Numbered from the stretch's first letter, positions 39,370 through 52,819 are shown. The stretch is DNA of 64,000 nucleotides from Lucinisca nassula (GCA_963580285.1 OY757014.1:12538725-12602724), one strand, 5' to 3'. Notes: a model not told the origin generated them from the sequence alone. Made by a program: numbers and translations.

Positions 39370-40210
39370 GGTCAAATTGGGTACAGTATATCATTGCAAC
39401 ATACTATAGATTTTGTTAGAGTTTGGAGACCTTGACCTTATTTTCAAGGGCACAGGCCCCACAAAATTGTCAATTTTGGGCCAAAATGGCTTGTCTGCCC
39501 CCTATGCCATGAATGAATTGATGCCATATGGTAAAACTTTGGTAAAGTATTTGAACTGTATTTCATTGCAACTTACCAAAGATCTGATTCGATTTTGGTG
39601 ACCTTGACCTTATTTTCAACTGCAGAGGCCTCCAAAAACTGTCAAAATTTTTGCACTCTTTCTTGTGAACGAACCAATGACATTTGATCAAACTGGGTGC
39701 AATATATCATTGCAACCTACCAAAGATTTGATTAAATCCCCCCCCCCCCCACACACACACACACACAAAAAACTATAAATTTTTGCTTGTCTGCACCCTG
39801 TCTCATGAATGAACAGATGCAATTTAGTCAAACTTGGTACAATATATGATTGCAACATAGCAAAGATGTGATTAGATTTTGGTGATTTTGACAAATTATT
39901 TTCAGGAGCTCAAATCCCCCAAAACTGTCAATTTTGGGTCACAAATAGCTTGTCTGCACCCTATCTCATCATGAATGAATCTGTGAAATTTGGTTAAACT
40001 TGGTACAGTATATCATTGCAACCTACCACACCAAACATTTTGGTGACTGTGACCTTATTTTACAGGTCACAGGCTCCTGAAAACTGTGACCCTTTCTCAT
40101 TTAAGAATTGATGTTAGTACAATATAGAATGCAACCATCCAAGGATTTGATTATATTTTGGTGATCTTGGCCTTTTTAAGGCCACCAGCTCCCCAGAAAC
40201 TGTTTTTGGC
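39370..40210 (+). repeat. About 155-bp tandem repeat, five diverged units
   Basis: Each unit has ATATCATTGCAACxTACCA, GATTTTGGTGACCTTGACC, TTATTTTCA and TCATGAATGAA. It looks like the interior of a Helentron-like element but no ends were found. A run CCCCCCCC(CA)n interrupts it at 39738-39767. Confidence 0.6.
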
Positions 40211-40280
40211 CAAAAACGTCTTGTTTGAACCTTAGATTTTGGTAACCAAACATACTTTTCAAAGTCAAATGGGTGTTTAA

Positions 40281-40486
40281 CTCTTATCATGCTGTTCGCG
40301 AAAACCCCTATCTTTGCAAACAGTGTAGATCCAGATCAGATGGCTTCTGAAGAAGCCATCTGATCAGGATCTACACTGTTTGACATTCAATTTATGAATT
40401 TGTAGGAATAAATTATATCAAGTAATCTGATTTGGTTCAAAGTCAGAAATGGGTGTGGTTAATCTGAATATTCAGCAAGAGAAGGG
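40281..40486. mobile_element. piggyBac-type TTAA MITE
   Basis: TTAA on both sides, CTCTTATCATGCTG at left (one base off the family) and CAGCAAGAGAAGGG at right, with the intact central palindrome. Confidence 0.78.
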
Positions 40487-40592
40487 TTAAGTTAATGGGT
40501 GTTTAAGTTATATCTATGGTGGGCGGACATTGTTTTTCTCTGAAAACATTTCAAGTACCTATGCAGTTAACCATTACAGTACACATTGTTAA

Positions 40593-40797
40593 CCTTTAAC
40601 CTGCTGAATATTCATGTAAGCCACACCCATTTCTGTCTATCAACCAATCAAATCACTTGATGCAATTTATTGCTACAAATTCATAAACTGAATGCCAAAC
40701 AGTGTTGATCCTGATCAGATGGCTTCTTCAGAAGCCATCTGATCTGGATCTACACTGTTTGCAAAGCTAGGGGTTGTCGTGAACAGCAAGATAAGGG
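40593..40797. mobile_element. piggyBac-type TTAA MITE bordering the satellite
   Basis: TTAA on both sides, CCTTTAACCTGCTGAA and CAGCAAGATAAGGG ends. The 24-bp satellite starts within ten bases of its right flank. Confidence 0.8.
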
Positions 40798-40930
40798 TTA
40801 AGACCACATTAATCTTATGACCACATGAAGCGTTACATTTGACACAACATGAGCCATTACAGTTGAGACCACATGAGTCGTTACAGTTGAGACCACTGTA
40901 TATTACAGTTGAAATTACATGTTGTTTTGG

Positions 40931-41219
40931 CCCCCGCCCATCGGGGCTTGAAAAAATAGATTGGGCTGCACAGTGCTTCCATCCAGAGCTGAAAATGACA
41001 GCACTAGTAAACCACTAAGACGAACTAAGCCTGCACAGGCAAAGTGGTGCAAGTCAGACCACCCAGTACATATAAGCCCTTTTAGTTTCATTGGACAGCA
41101 GGGACTGAGATGTCATTTCATCTCAATGTTGGGTAAAAGACCCACCAAATTGGAAGCAACATCCTTAAATGACCTAAATAGTGTTTACAGGGAAGTTAAA
41201 CCTCAATCAAACAAACATA
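40931..41219 (+). repeat. S1 SINE-like retroposon in the satellite
   Basis: CCCCCGCCCATCGGGGCTTG through AAATTGGAAGCAACATCC to a CAAACAAACATAA tail. It is followed by about 175 bases of unrelated sequence (to 41395) with CTTGCTCAAGGACACAACAC. Confidence 0.78.
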
Positions 41220-42327
41220 AGTTGTTAAATAAAAAAACATATATCAATCAACTTTATTTACAGAGGGTAACTCATTTAGTACTAGTACTAATCTTTCACG
41301 TGGCCTTCTTTTTCCATTTTCCTGGGTAGAAACCAGTACTAAGCAATGTGGATAAAGTGTCTTGCTCAAGGACACAACACTTGGCACCTGGTTGCAGTTG
41401 AGACCACAAGGTCATTACAGTTGAGACCATGTGAGTTGTTACAGTTGAGACCATGTAAGTTGTTACAGTTGAGACCACTAGGTCATTACAGTTGAGATCA
41501 CATAAGTCATTACAGTTGAGATTAGTCAATAGAGTTAAGACCACATAAGTTGTTACAGTCCAGCCCACATGAATCATTACAACTGAAGCCACATATATAT
41601 TTCAGTTTAGACCATACGAGTCACTACAGTTTAGACCACAAAGGTTATATCAGTGGATCCAACATGAGTCATTACAGTTAAAACCACATGAGTTGTTACT
41701 ATTGAGAGAACAAATGTTATTACAGTTGAGACCACATGCATTGTTATAGCTGAGATTACTAGATCATTACAGTTGAGACCACATAAGTTATTACAGCTGA
41801 GACCACAAGTCATAACAGTTCAGATGACAAAGGTCATTATAGTTGAGACCATATGAGACATTACAGTTTAGATCAAAATTGTTATAACAGTTGAGACAAC
41901 ATGAGTCATTACAGTTTAGACCACAAAGGTTATAAGAGTAGAGACCTCATAAGTCATTACAACATAGACCACAAAGGTTATAACAGTTGAAACCACATGA
42001 GTCATTACAGCGTAGGACACATGTTGCTACAGTTGAGACCACATGAGCCATTACAGTTTAGACCACAAAGGTTTTAAAAGTTGAGACCACATGATTCATT
42101 ACAGTTTAGACCACAAGAGTTGTTACAATTGTGACCACATGAGCCATTACAGTTTAGATCACAAAGGTTATAAGAGTTGAGACCACATGAGTCATTACAA
42201 TTTAGACCACATGCATTGTTTCAGTCGATACTATGTGTGTTGCTGTAGTTGAGACAAAATGAGTCATTGCAGTCGAGAATGTGTGTTTTTACAGTTGAGA
42301 CCTCATGAATCATTTCAGTTGATTTGT

Positions 42328-42862
42328 TTGTTTGGAGTTTAATAGCCCAGTCAACACTATTTAGGTCATATTGAGCTGGTCTGTTTACCTATTCTCACCT
42401 TTCCTGGGCAGGTTCTTCTGTTGCGGTTTATTTTTGTTATGGTTTGTCTTTGGGTGTTTGTGTCGCTTATATTTTATTTTGGATAGCCTATTGGCCATTT
42501 TGTGGGAAAGTAACTGTCCTCTTGGCTTTCCGCTATTGATGTTTCCATTAGGTCTGTTGTTTCATGTTTGTGTTTCTTTCCCTTTGGTGTCTGATGGGAG
42601 CTGTGGGTTGATTGTATCGATTCCTGATCATTGCCCCCACTTCTATTTTATACAATGTATATAAATGGTTTACCAGTACAGTGCACCTTCTTTTGCTAGA
42701 AACTGAAACTGCCCTTCTTGAATCAGCAGACGGGAGAGAATGACTGTAATAAAGATTTCATGATCAATATCCACGAAATAATGTTGCCGACCCTGGCAGG
42801 TATCATACCTGTGACCTCCTGATCACCAGTCAGATCGCATCTGCCTGAGCTACCAAGGCTGG
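42328..42862 (-). repeat. Composite retroposon insert: S1 fragment, LINE 3'UTR piece, S2 SINE
   Basis: 42328-42412 is a minus-strand S1 fragment. 42413-42560 (GCGGTTTATTTTTGTTATGG, GGAAAGTAACTGTCCT, GGCTTTCCGC) matches the LINE 3' region at 62310-62640. 42663-42862 is a minus-strand SINE whose tRNA-like head reads GTAGCTCAGGCAGATGCGAT and CACAGGTATGATACCTG. Confidence 0.62.
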
Positions 42863-45485
42863 CCATTACATTTGAGACTGCATTGCATTTGAGACTGCAT
42901 GAGTCATAACAGTTGAGGCCACATGAGTCATAACAGTTGAGACCACTTGAGTCATAACAGTTTAGACCACATAGGACAATACATATGAGACTGCAGGAGT
43001 CAATACAGATGAGACCACATGAGTCATTACAGGTGAGACCACATGGATCCCAACAGTCGAGAACATATTGAGTTGTTACATTTCAGTCCACATGGGCTAT
43101 TACAGGTGCGACAACATGAGACATAACAGTTGAGGCCACATGAGTTATTACATTTAAGGTCACATGGGCAATTGCAGTAGAGACCACATGAGCTGTTACA
43201 CTTGTGATCACATCAGCCATTACAGTTGGAACCACAGAAGCCATTACAGTTGGGGCTACACGAGCCATTACAGTTTAAACAAATGGGATATTACACTTGG
43301 GACCACATGGATCATTACAGTTGCAGCCACTTGGGATATTTCATTTGGAGCACATGAGCAATTACAGTTGAGGTCACATGAGCTATTACAGTTGAGACTA
43401 CTTAAGCCATTGCAGTTCAGATCACATGAGCCATTAGTTGCAAACACATGAGATGTTACAGTTGGGACCACATGTGTAATTAGGTTGTTATAGTTGGGAC
43501 AACATAATTCATGACAGTTCAGACAACATCGGTCATGACAGTTGAGACAGCATCAGTTGTTGCAGTTAAGACCACATGAGTTGTTATCGTTGAGACCACA
43601 TTGTTCATTACAGTCAATATGACATCAGTTACAGCAGAGATGACATGAACCATAACAGTTGAGACCACATGTGTTAGTACAGTTTAGACCACATCAGTCA
43701 TTACAATTGAGACCACATCAGTCATTACATATGACACAGCATAATTAATTATAGTTGAGACCATTTGGTCATTACTTTTGAAACCACATGATCCTTTAGA
43801 GCTCAAACAAGTTAACACCTTATTGAGTTAACATGAGCATTACTGTTCAGACCACGTGTCATAACAGTTGAAACAGCAAGTCATAACAGTTCAAACCACA
43901 TGAACTATTACAGTTTAGACCACACAGGTCATAATATTTGAGACCCCATGAGCCACTACAATTCAGATTAAATGACTCATTTCAAGTGAGACCACATGCA
44001 CCATAAAGGTTTAGACCGCACATGTCATTACAGTTGAGACCACATGAGTTAATATAGTTTAGACCTCATGAGTCAGTACATTTGAGACCACATGAGCCAT
44101 TACATTTGAGACCACATGAGCCATTACAGTTGAAATGTCATGAGTTGTTACAGCTGCAACCACATGAGTTTTTCAACAACATGAGATATGATGTTACAGT
44201 TGAGGCTCAATGAGTAATTACAGTTGAGAACAAATAAGTTGTTATAGTTGGGACCACTTTAGTTTATTACATTTGAGAGCACACGAGTCTTGGCAGTTGC
44301 GCTGGCATCAGTTGTTACAGTTGAGACCACATGGTTCATTACAGTCAAAATAACATCAGTTTTTACAGTGGAGACCACATGAGCCATGACAGTTGAGACC
44401 ACAAAAAAGCATGCATTATTACAGTTTAGATCACATCAGTCATTACAGTTGAGGCCACACCAGTCATTAGATTTGACACATCATAATTCATTGCAGTTGA
44501 GACCACATAGACTCGTAAATACATTTGAAAACACATAGCCATTGCAGTTGAGACCACATAGGGATTAACTGTTCAACCACACAAGTCATTACAGTTGAGA
44601 CCACATGGGTCATAATATTTTAGACTACATGAGCTATTACGGTTGAGACTACATGAATCATTACAGATGAGGCCACATGAGCCATAACATTCGAGACCAC
44701 ACATGTTCTGTTGCAGTTGAGATCATATGAGCCAATATAGTTTAGACCAAACGAGTCAATACAGATGAAACCACATGAGACATTGCAGTTGAGAACACAT
44801 GAGCCATTAAAGTTGAGACCACATGAGCCATTACAGTTAAGACCAGGTAAGTAGACCACATGAGTCATAACAGTTAAAATTTTTACAAGTTCTTACAGTT
44901 GCTACCACGTGAGATGTTACAGTTTAGACTACATGAGAAATTACACTTGAGAACAAATGAGTAGTTAAAGTTGGGACCACATAATTCATTCAAGTTGATA
45001 CCACATGTGTCATGATGGTAGAGACAACATCAGTTGTTACAGTTATGATCACATGAGCTGTTACAGTTGAGACCTTATGGATCATTAAAGTGAAGTGAAG
45101 GTGGCATCAGTTGAGACCACATGAGCTATTGCAGTTGAGACCACATAAGCCATTACAGTTGAGACCACATGCTTAATTACAGCTGCAACCACATGGGGTG
45201 TTACAGTTGGTATCACTGACTAATTAAAGTTGAGAATAAATGAGTTGTTATAGTTGGGACCACGCTATTCATTACGTTTGAAACCACATGAGTCCTGACA
45301 GGTGGGATGACATCAGTCGTTACTGTTAAAACCACACAATTGTTACAGTCATGATTGCACCCATAACAGTTGATACCACATGAGTTATTACGGTGTGGAC
45401 CACATCCGTCATTATAGTTGAAACCACTTCAGTCATTACATTTGACACATAATTCATTACAGTTGAGACCATGTGGATCAATATA

Positions 45486-47150
45486 CACTGCTCAAAACAA
45501 TTAAAGGAGCAAACATATATTTCCTCATAGCATAAAGATGTTGGATAATGATGATGAAACAACGATTCAGAAAGATGAATAACTTTATCTGAAACATGTT
45601 AATGGCAAACATTGGCAACCAGTTCACAAATCACGTCCTGTAACCTGTTAAGGAAGAATTTGCATAAATGTTTTCGCCATCTTTACGTCAGATTATTTCA
45701 AATGTCATAGACTTTCGAAAATCAGTCATTTTTTCCTGTCAGTAATGTGTATGACCACCTAGAGCAGCACAACACTCCTGGCATCGCCGAGGCATGCTAC
45801 AAACCAAATTTTGAACAGTTTGTAAAGCTAGTGTTTCCCACTCATGTCTAAGGATATTTGTGAAGTAGAAGTAAAACAAAGACCAGGAATCGATACAATT
45901 AACTTACTCCACCCATCATAGACACCAAAGGGAAGTTATTGAATAGTCATTGGTCAAAGGGAGTTCTTGAATAGTCATTGGTGTATGATCGCCCTGTGAG
46001 ATACGTCTTTAAAGAATGCCCCACACATGTTCTATTGGGTTTAAGTCAGGAGAACGTGCCGGCCAGTCCATTACTTCAATAGTCTCACGATTAAGGTAAT
46101 CCATGCACACTCTGGTAGTATGGGGGCACGCATTATCCTGCATCAGAAGAAATTGTCACCGGTTGCCCCACCGAAAGGCCTCACAATAGGATCTTGAATT
46201 TCATCTCGATACCGTAATGCAGTCATTGTACCTCCGTTTATCACGTACAAGTCCGTTCGGCCTTCATAAGAAATTCCACCCCATACCATCACTGAACCCC
46301 TCCATATATTGTCTGTTTCCACAATGTTGCAGTCCTCGTCTCGTTCTCCGGGTCATCTCCAGACTCGAACACGTCGACCACATGCACTCAGGTGAAATCT
46401 GCTTTCATCTGTGAACAGAACTGTACGCCAGTCTTCCATTCGCCAGTCCTGATGTTCTTGGGCAAACTCATATCGCTGTGCACGGTGTTGCCTGGTGAGA
46501 ATAGGCCCTCCTGTCGGACGTCTGGCCCTCAGGTCTCCTTCATGTAACCTGTTACATATTGTTTGATCGGATATCCTTTTACCAATTGCTTGTTGGAAAT
46601 CGATTTGTAGCCTTCTGGCTGTGTACTGCAAATTCGTAGCGCTAGATTTCGAAGATATTAATCTTCCCCATGTGACGTCATGTGGTGTCGGCCTTGACCT
46701 TCTCGTCTAGCAAACTCGGCCGTCTCCTGGTAGCGTCTCCATAGCCTGGCAACAGCACTTCTCGAAACATCAAAGCGTTCAGCAACGATCCTTTGGGTGT
46801 ACCAACTTTCAAGCAAAGCTTGAGCGACCTCAACTGCTTTCAAGAACCGCCTAACACCATATGAAGTCACTATGAAGCACAAAATAACGCATAACCTAAG
46901 GATTGACATGTTCCTGACCCAAACTCAAATTTTGAACAGATCGCCCCATACCGAATTGCAGCTGTTTCATAGGGGTATCCATGCTGTAGCTCACATTCTG
47001 GCTTTGCACGTGAACTTTGCCTCTTGACGTTTGCATGAACATTGTTAAGAGATGTCTCTTTAAAATAGTGCCTTTCCTTGAGTTTGAAAATTGCCAAGCG
47101 GTATGTAATACAAGCTTAAAAGTTTGCTCCTTTAATTGTTTTGAGCAGTG
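45486..47150 (-). mobile_element. Tc1-like transposon, 1,665 bp, TA target duplication
   Basis: Inverted ends CACTGCTCAAAACAATTAAA continue to GGAGCAAAC on both sides and are flanked by TA. The transposase runs on the minus strand and is broken. The element is inserted in the 24-bp satellite. Part of it was later copied by a tandem duplication. Confidence 0.9.
45990..46915 (-). pseudogene. Tc1-type DD34E transposase, broken
   Basis: The N-terminal part (46909 down to about 46685) has a helix-turn-helix (ERFDVSRSAVARLWRRYQET). After a frameshift the frame continues through RPTPHDVTWGRLI to LFTDESRFHLS, which carries the first catalytic Asp. An in-frame TGA follows VRVWR near 46350. After another frameshift near 46160 come MQDNACPH (second Asp) and SPDLNPIEHVW (Glu), exactly 34 residues between Asp and Glu. 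A stop follows WGIL. Known role: cut-and-paste transposition at TA sites. With two frameshifts and a nonsense codon it should be inactive. Confidence 0.88.
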
Positions 47151-48608
47151 TACTTGAAAACACATGCGCCATTGCAATTGATCACACATGGATATTTACT
47201 GTTGAAACCACAAACGTATTCACAGTTGATACCACATGGGTTTTGATCTTTGAGACCACATGAGTTATTCCATTGAGACTACATGAATCATTACAGTTGA
47301 GACCACATGAACCATTACAAGTGCGACCACATGTGCCATTACAGTCAAGGTGGCATCAGTTGTTATAGTGGTGACCACATGAACCAAACTGTTGAGACCA
47401 CATGCGTTATTACAGTTTAGAAAACATCAGTCAATACAGTTGAGACCAATTCAGTCATTACATTTGACATAATTCATTACAGGTGAGACCACAAGGATCA
47501 ATACATTCGAAAACACATGAGCCATTGCACTTGAAAAATAAAGACCATAACAGTTGTGACCACATAAGTCACTGCAGTTGAGGCCACATGGGGCAATACA
47601 TTTGACACCACATGGTCCATTACTGTTAAGACCACATGGGTCAATATATTGCCCTTCTCGTCTAGCAAACTCGGCCGTCTCCTGGTAGCGTCTCCATAGC
47701 CTGGCAACAGCACTTCTCGATACATCAAAGCGTTCAGCAACGATCCTTTGGGTGTACCAACTTTCAAGCAAAGCTTGAGCGACCTCAACTACTTTCAAGA
47801 ACCGCCTAACACCATATGAAGTCACTATGAAGCACAAAATAACGCATAACCTAAGGATTGACATGTTCCTGACCCAAACTCAAATTTTGAACAGATCGCC
47901 CCATACCGAATTGCAGCTGTTTCATAGGGGTATCCATGCTGTAGCTCACATTCTGGCTTTGCACGTGAACTTTGCCTCTTGACGTTTGCATGATCATTGT
48001 TAAGAGATGTCTCTTTAAAATACTGCCTTACCTTGAGTTTGAAAATTGCCAAGCGGTATGTAATACAAGCTTAAAAGTTTGCTCCTTTAATTGTTTTGAG
48101 CAGTGTACTTGAAAACACATACGCCATTGCAATTGATCACACATGGATATTTACTGTTGAAACCACAAACGTAATCACAGTTGATACCACATGGGTTATG
48201 ATCTTTGAGACCACATGAGTTATTCCATTGAGACTACATGAATCATTACAGTTGAGTGCCCCATGAACCATTACAAGTGCGACCTCATGTGCCAGTACAG
48301 TCAAGGTGGCATCAGTTGTTATAGTGGTGACCACATGAACCAAACTGTTGAGACCACATGCGTTATTACAGTTTAGAAAACATCAGTCAATACAGTTGAG
48401 ACCAATTCAGTCATTACATTTGACATAATTCATTACAGGTGAGACCACAAGGATCAATACATTCGAAAACACATGAGCCATTGCATTTGAACAATAAAGA
48501 CCATAACAGTTGTGACCACATAAGTCATTGCAGTTGAGGCCACATGGGACAATACATTTGACACCACATGATCCATTACTGTTAAGACCACATGGGTCAA
48601 TATATTTG
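46698..48608. repeat. 955-bp tandem duplication (Tc1 5' half plus satellite)
   Basis: CCTTCTCGTCTAGCAAACTC at 46698 recurs at 47653, and the Tc1 end plus the following CTTGAAAACACAT at 47151 recurs at 48106, both 955 bases away. The copies differ at only a few percent of positions. The copied Tc1 piece (47653-48105) keeps one end and the helix-turn-helix region. Confidence 0.88.
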
Positions 48609-50190
48609 AAAGCATGTCAGCCATTTCAGTTAAGACCACATGACAATTAACTGTTGTGACCACATGAGTCATTACAGTTAAAAACACATGGGTCATAACA
48701 TTTGAGACCATTGGCTATTATGCTTGAGACTACATGGGACATTACAGTTGAGACCACATATATTAAGCCACAACAGCTGAGACCACGTGTGCCATTTACA
48801 GTGAGACCACATAAGCCAATACAGTTAAGGCCACATGGGTCAATACATCTGAGGGCACAAGATCCATTACAGTTGAGACCACATTCGTCATTATAGTTTA
48901 GACTGCATGCGTCATTACAGTTGAAAGTTTGTGTTGCAACCACATGCGTTGTTACAGTTGCAACCCCATGAGATGTTTCAGTTGATAATAGCAGTTGACC
49001 ACATATTTCATTACAATTATGGGTCATGACAGCTGAAATGGCATCAATTGTTACAGTTAAGACCCATGATGCGTTACAGTTGAGATCACATGGAACATTA
49101 CAGTCAAGGTGACATCAGTTGTTACATTACAGACCATATTAGTCATTACAACTGAAACCACATGAGCTAAAATAGTTGAAGCCACATGCGTTATTACAGT
49201 TTACACCACATGAGTCATTACAGTTGAGACTACATCAGTCATAACACTTGACACAACATAATTCATTACAGTTGAGACAATTTGGTTATTACATTTGAGA
49301 CCACAGGATGCTTTAGAGTTCAGACCACCTGAGTCATTACAGTTGAGACCACATGCGTTTGTATTGTTGTGACCACATGAGTTACTATACCAGTCATTAC
49401 AGTTGGAAAAAAGCTTGAGCTGCTACAGTTGAGACCATAGGAGCAATAACGGTTGAAACCATATGAGCCATAACAGTTGAGACGATATTGGCCATCACAG
49501 TTGAGAGAACATGAGCCAGTTGCAGTTAACCATATGATCAATTATATTTAAAGCCACATTAGCCATTAAAGTTGAGATACTATTGGTCAACACAGTTGAG
49601 ATAAAACGGGTCATTGCAGTTGAGACCACACGAGTCATAACAGTTGATACCACATGAGCTGCTACAGATGAGACCATATGAGTCATCACAGATGAGACGA
49701 CATGATCAATTACAGTCAGTCAAAACCACATTTGCCATTACAGTTGTGAATATATATAGTCATTGAGTCATAACAGTTAAGACTACATGAGGCATTGCAG
49801 TTGAGACCATGTAAGTCGTTACAGCTTAGACGTTATGATTCATTACCATTGAGGCCACATGAGTCATTACAATTTAGACTATGTGAGCTATTACAGTTGA
49901 GACCACATGGGTATTAACTGTTGCGACCGCATAATACATTGCAGTTGTGACCACAAGAGTCATAACATGAGACCAGATAAGGTATTATGGTTGAGACTAC
50001 CTGAGTCATCACATGTGAGACCACATGAGCCATAACAGTTTATTATTGCAGAGACCACATAAGTTGTTACACTTGAGACCACGTGCGTTATTTCATTTGA
50101 GGCGACATCGGGTGTTACAGTTGATACCACATGAATTGTTACAGTTTGGATCACATGATCTATTACACCTGAAACCACATGAACCATTAC

Positions 50191-50555
50191 AGTTAAGGCG
50201 TAACTATACCAAATTTAGTGACACGGAGGCCTTTCTGATATTTAATCTTCATCAGTGTGTCTCAACCCCAAAGTTCTGAAACCGAAACGGATAATGGACA
50301 AGACCCGGCAAATGCAGCACACCCCCCTCCGAGCACACACCCACCGACGTAGCTCGTGAGACAGGTCAACTGGAGGCATCAGGCAAGAGACGCCCACCCG
50401 CGGACTTATAGGCGTCCTCCACCAAGCCAACATCAGCAAACATGGCCCACACTCCACGGAAGTCCCGGGCATCAGGAAGGAGATGTCCAAAGTAGCGAGA
50501 CTTGCAAAATTTAAAATATAACAAAAGTGGCAACCAAATCCGCTAAGATACATGT
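50191..50555 (-). mobile_element. Unclassified retroelement fragment carrying a hammerhead-like motif
   Basis: This 365-base non-satellite insert has a minus-strand open frame (SFLMPGTSVECGPCLLMLAW, LSRR-like end) that I do not recognise. Near its minus-strand 3' end is a hammerhead-like motif. It could be a Penelope-like or retrozyme-type fragment. Confidence 0.45.
50220..50262 (-). ncRNA. Hammerhead ribozyme-like motif (type I, dimer-type stem III), candidate
   Basis: On the minus strand GACAC, A, CTGATGA, a short stem (GAT/ATC), then CAGAAAGGCCTCC and GTGTC. CTGATGA and GAAA are in the right order. GACAC and GTGTC can form stem I. AGGCCT is self-complementary, as in hammerheads with minimal stem III. 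The pair closing stem II is A-A and the first stem I position is mismatched, so activity is doubtful. Confidence 0.4.
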
Positions 50556-51699
50556 CTCACAGTTGAGACCACGAGTCATTACAGTTGGGACCATATAACA
50601 TAACAATTGAGACCACATGAGTCATTAAAGCTAAGCACACATGAGCCATCACAGGTGAGACCACATGAGTCATTACAGTTGAAACCACATGGACCATAAC
50701 AGTTGAGACCACATGGGTAATTATTCCCGCGTTTTCGAAGGAAAAGCGTGGATATTGTATTAACCCCCGTCCATCCGTCGATTATGTCCCACATTGCTCC
50801 TAGATCATTTAATCCAGAATCTCGAAGCTTTCACAGGCAAAAGGCCAATGCCTGAGGACTACAGCAACATACTAAGAATTTTGATCTGACACCCCCCCCC
50901 CCACACACACACACAAACCAGGCAGTGGGTGGGGCCCAACACTGCCCAAGGGGTCAAAATTCATTTTGTACAAACATAGTCATGTTGCATACAAATCGAA
51001 GATAATGAAGAGTAGAATACAGTGGTGCAAAAATTTTGCACAGGGGTCATGTCTGGAGGTCACCAGAGGTCAAAAAGTAGGATTTGTTTTTTTTTTTTTG
51101 TTTTTTTTTTGCTTATTTTTTTTATTCGATTGTCACAAAACTCCTCCTCGGCTTTTTGAGCTTGAATACAGAAATTGTCACAGTAAATAGCTCTATGGGT
51201 GAGGACTGGAGGCGAGCCCAGGGAGTGAGCCCCAGGGGTCATAATTCGTTTATGCACAAACATAGCCATGTTGCATATCAAATCGATGGTAATGAAGATT
51301 GGAATACAGTGGTGCAAAAATATTGCCCCGGGGGCATGTCTAGGGGTCACCAGAGGTCATAAGGTAGGATTTCGGGTCCTTTTTTGGATTATCACACAAC
51401 GCCTCTTAGGCTTTTTGAGCTAGAATCTTGAAACTGTCACAGGTATTGGCCCTATGGAAGAGGACTGGAGGAACATATTCGGAATGTTGTAGTGACTTCC
51501 CACTAGGGTAGGGGCCTGACCCGGCCCCACCCGCCCAAGGAGTCAAACATCTATTTTGTAGAAATATACGAGGGATGTTCGAAAAAAATTGGAGACTTCA
51601 AATTTCAAGTTAGCCCAAAGTGCTCATTTCATGCCCGCGAAGTACTCCCCGTAGCTAGAAATGCAAAGTTTCCGCCGATGTATCCACTTCTTGAAGGCG

Positions 51700-52640
51700 T
51701 CAAAGGTATGCTGATTTGGGCACAGTAATAAGGTACTGATGAATGGCAAATCCAAGTGCTTGTCGGGACTGCTCAGCAAGGAATGATTTCAATTTCGGAA
51801 ACAAAAAGAAATCACATGGGGCAAGGTTTGGGGAATATGGGGGTGAGGCACAACAGTTACTTTTTCTTGCTTCAAAAACGCCGTAACCAATGCGGAGGTA
51901 TGAGCGGGACATTGTCATGTAGAAAACGGACATATTTAAAACCAGTGGCAGGGCGTCGTTTCCGATAATACTTTTTCAGTTTCTTCAGTACTACGTCTTT
52001 GATGTACTTTCCGGTGATGCTTTTGCACCAGCACTTTTATTGCGACTCCTTAACCACAGAAGAAGATTGTGTATGAATGGTGTATGAATGTCATTTGACG
52101 TGTCACCAGTAACAATTCTGATTCTGAAGATTGCATACATAACCTTCTTTGTACTCAAAGAACGTTTGGCAATTGTTGCGCGTTTGCTGTGCTTATTTGC
52201 TAACCTTTCTGACGGGCTCAAAATAATAGACACAGGTTTCATCACCTTTGACGTCATTGGCATTATTTTGTAGCATTTGTTGCAGCTTTTTGGCCACTTT
52301 AACCCGATGCCTCTTTTGCTCATCAGTCAACAGATGTGGCACCCATCTGGCAGAAATCTTTCTGACTTTCAAAGGCTTCTTCAAAATAAGGTGAACCGTT
52401 GATAGTGATATGCCTACCTTTAGTGCAATATCAGGAACTGTAAATCTGGCATCTGTTTCAATGCTTTCCTTTATTTTGGAAAAGATTTCTTTACGAGATG
52501 CAGATTTTGGCCTACCTGATTTCGGTGCATTTTTGATGAACTCTACACCAGACTCAAATTTCTTTTTCCACCGCCGAACTGTGTCATAAGACACACAAGA
52601 AGGTCCTTAAGCGGTAGAAATTTCAGACATCAGCTACTTC
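51700..52640 (-). pseudogene. mariner DD34D transposase, broken
   Basis: From the minus-strand 5' side: YDTVRRWKKKFESG and GRPKSASRKE (DNA-binding), DARFTVPDIALKVGISLSTV (second helix-turn-helix), ARWVPHLLTDEQKRHRV (the mariner WVPH-L signature), and GDETCVYYFEP with the first Asp. After frameshifts come LHDNVPLIPPHW (second Asp) and YSPNLAPCDFFLFPKLK, where the usual Asp of YSPDLAP is Asn. Loss of that residue plus frameshifts means no active enzyme. Confidence 0.88.
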
Positions 52641-52819
52641 AAAGAACAACCAAGTTTTGAGCGAGTGTTGATGTAAGCCCGTATTTCATCTTTCTTGTCG
52701 ACGCTTCTATCAACCAGTCAATTATTGCGTGTGTTGAAAAGGCAAATTGTATGTCTTACACTTAATCTAACATGTACATTTATACACCGTTGTGTCGGTA
52801 TTGAATAACCCTTTTCAGG

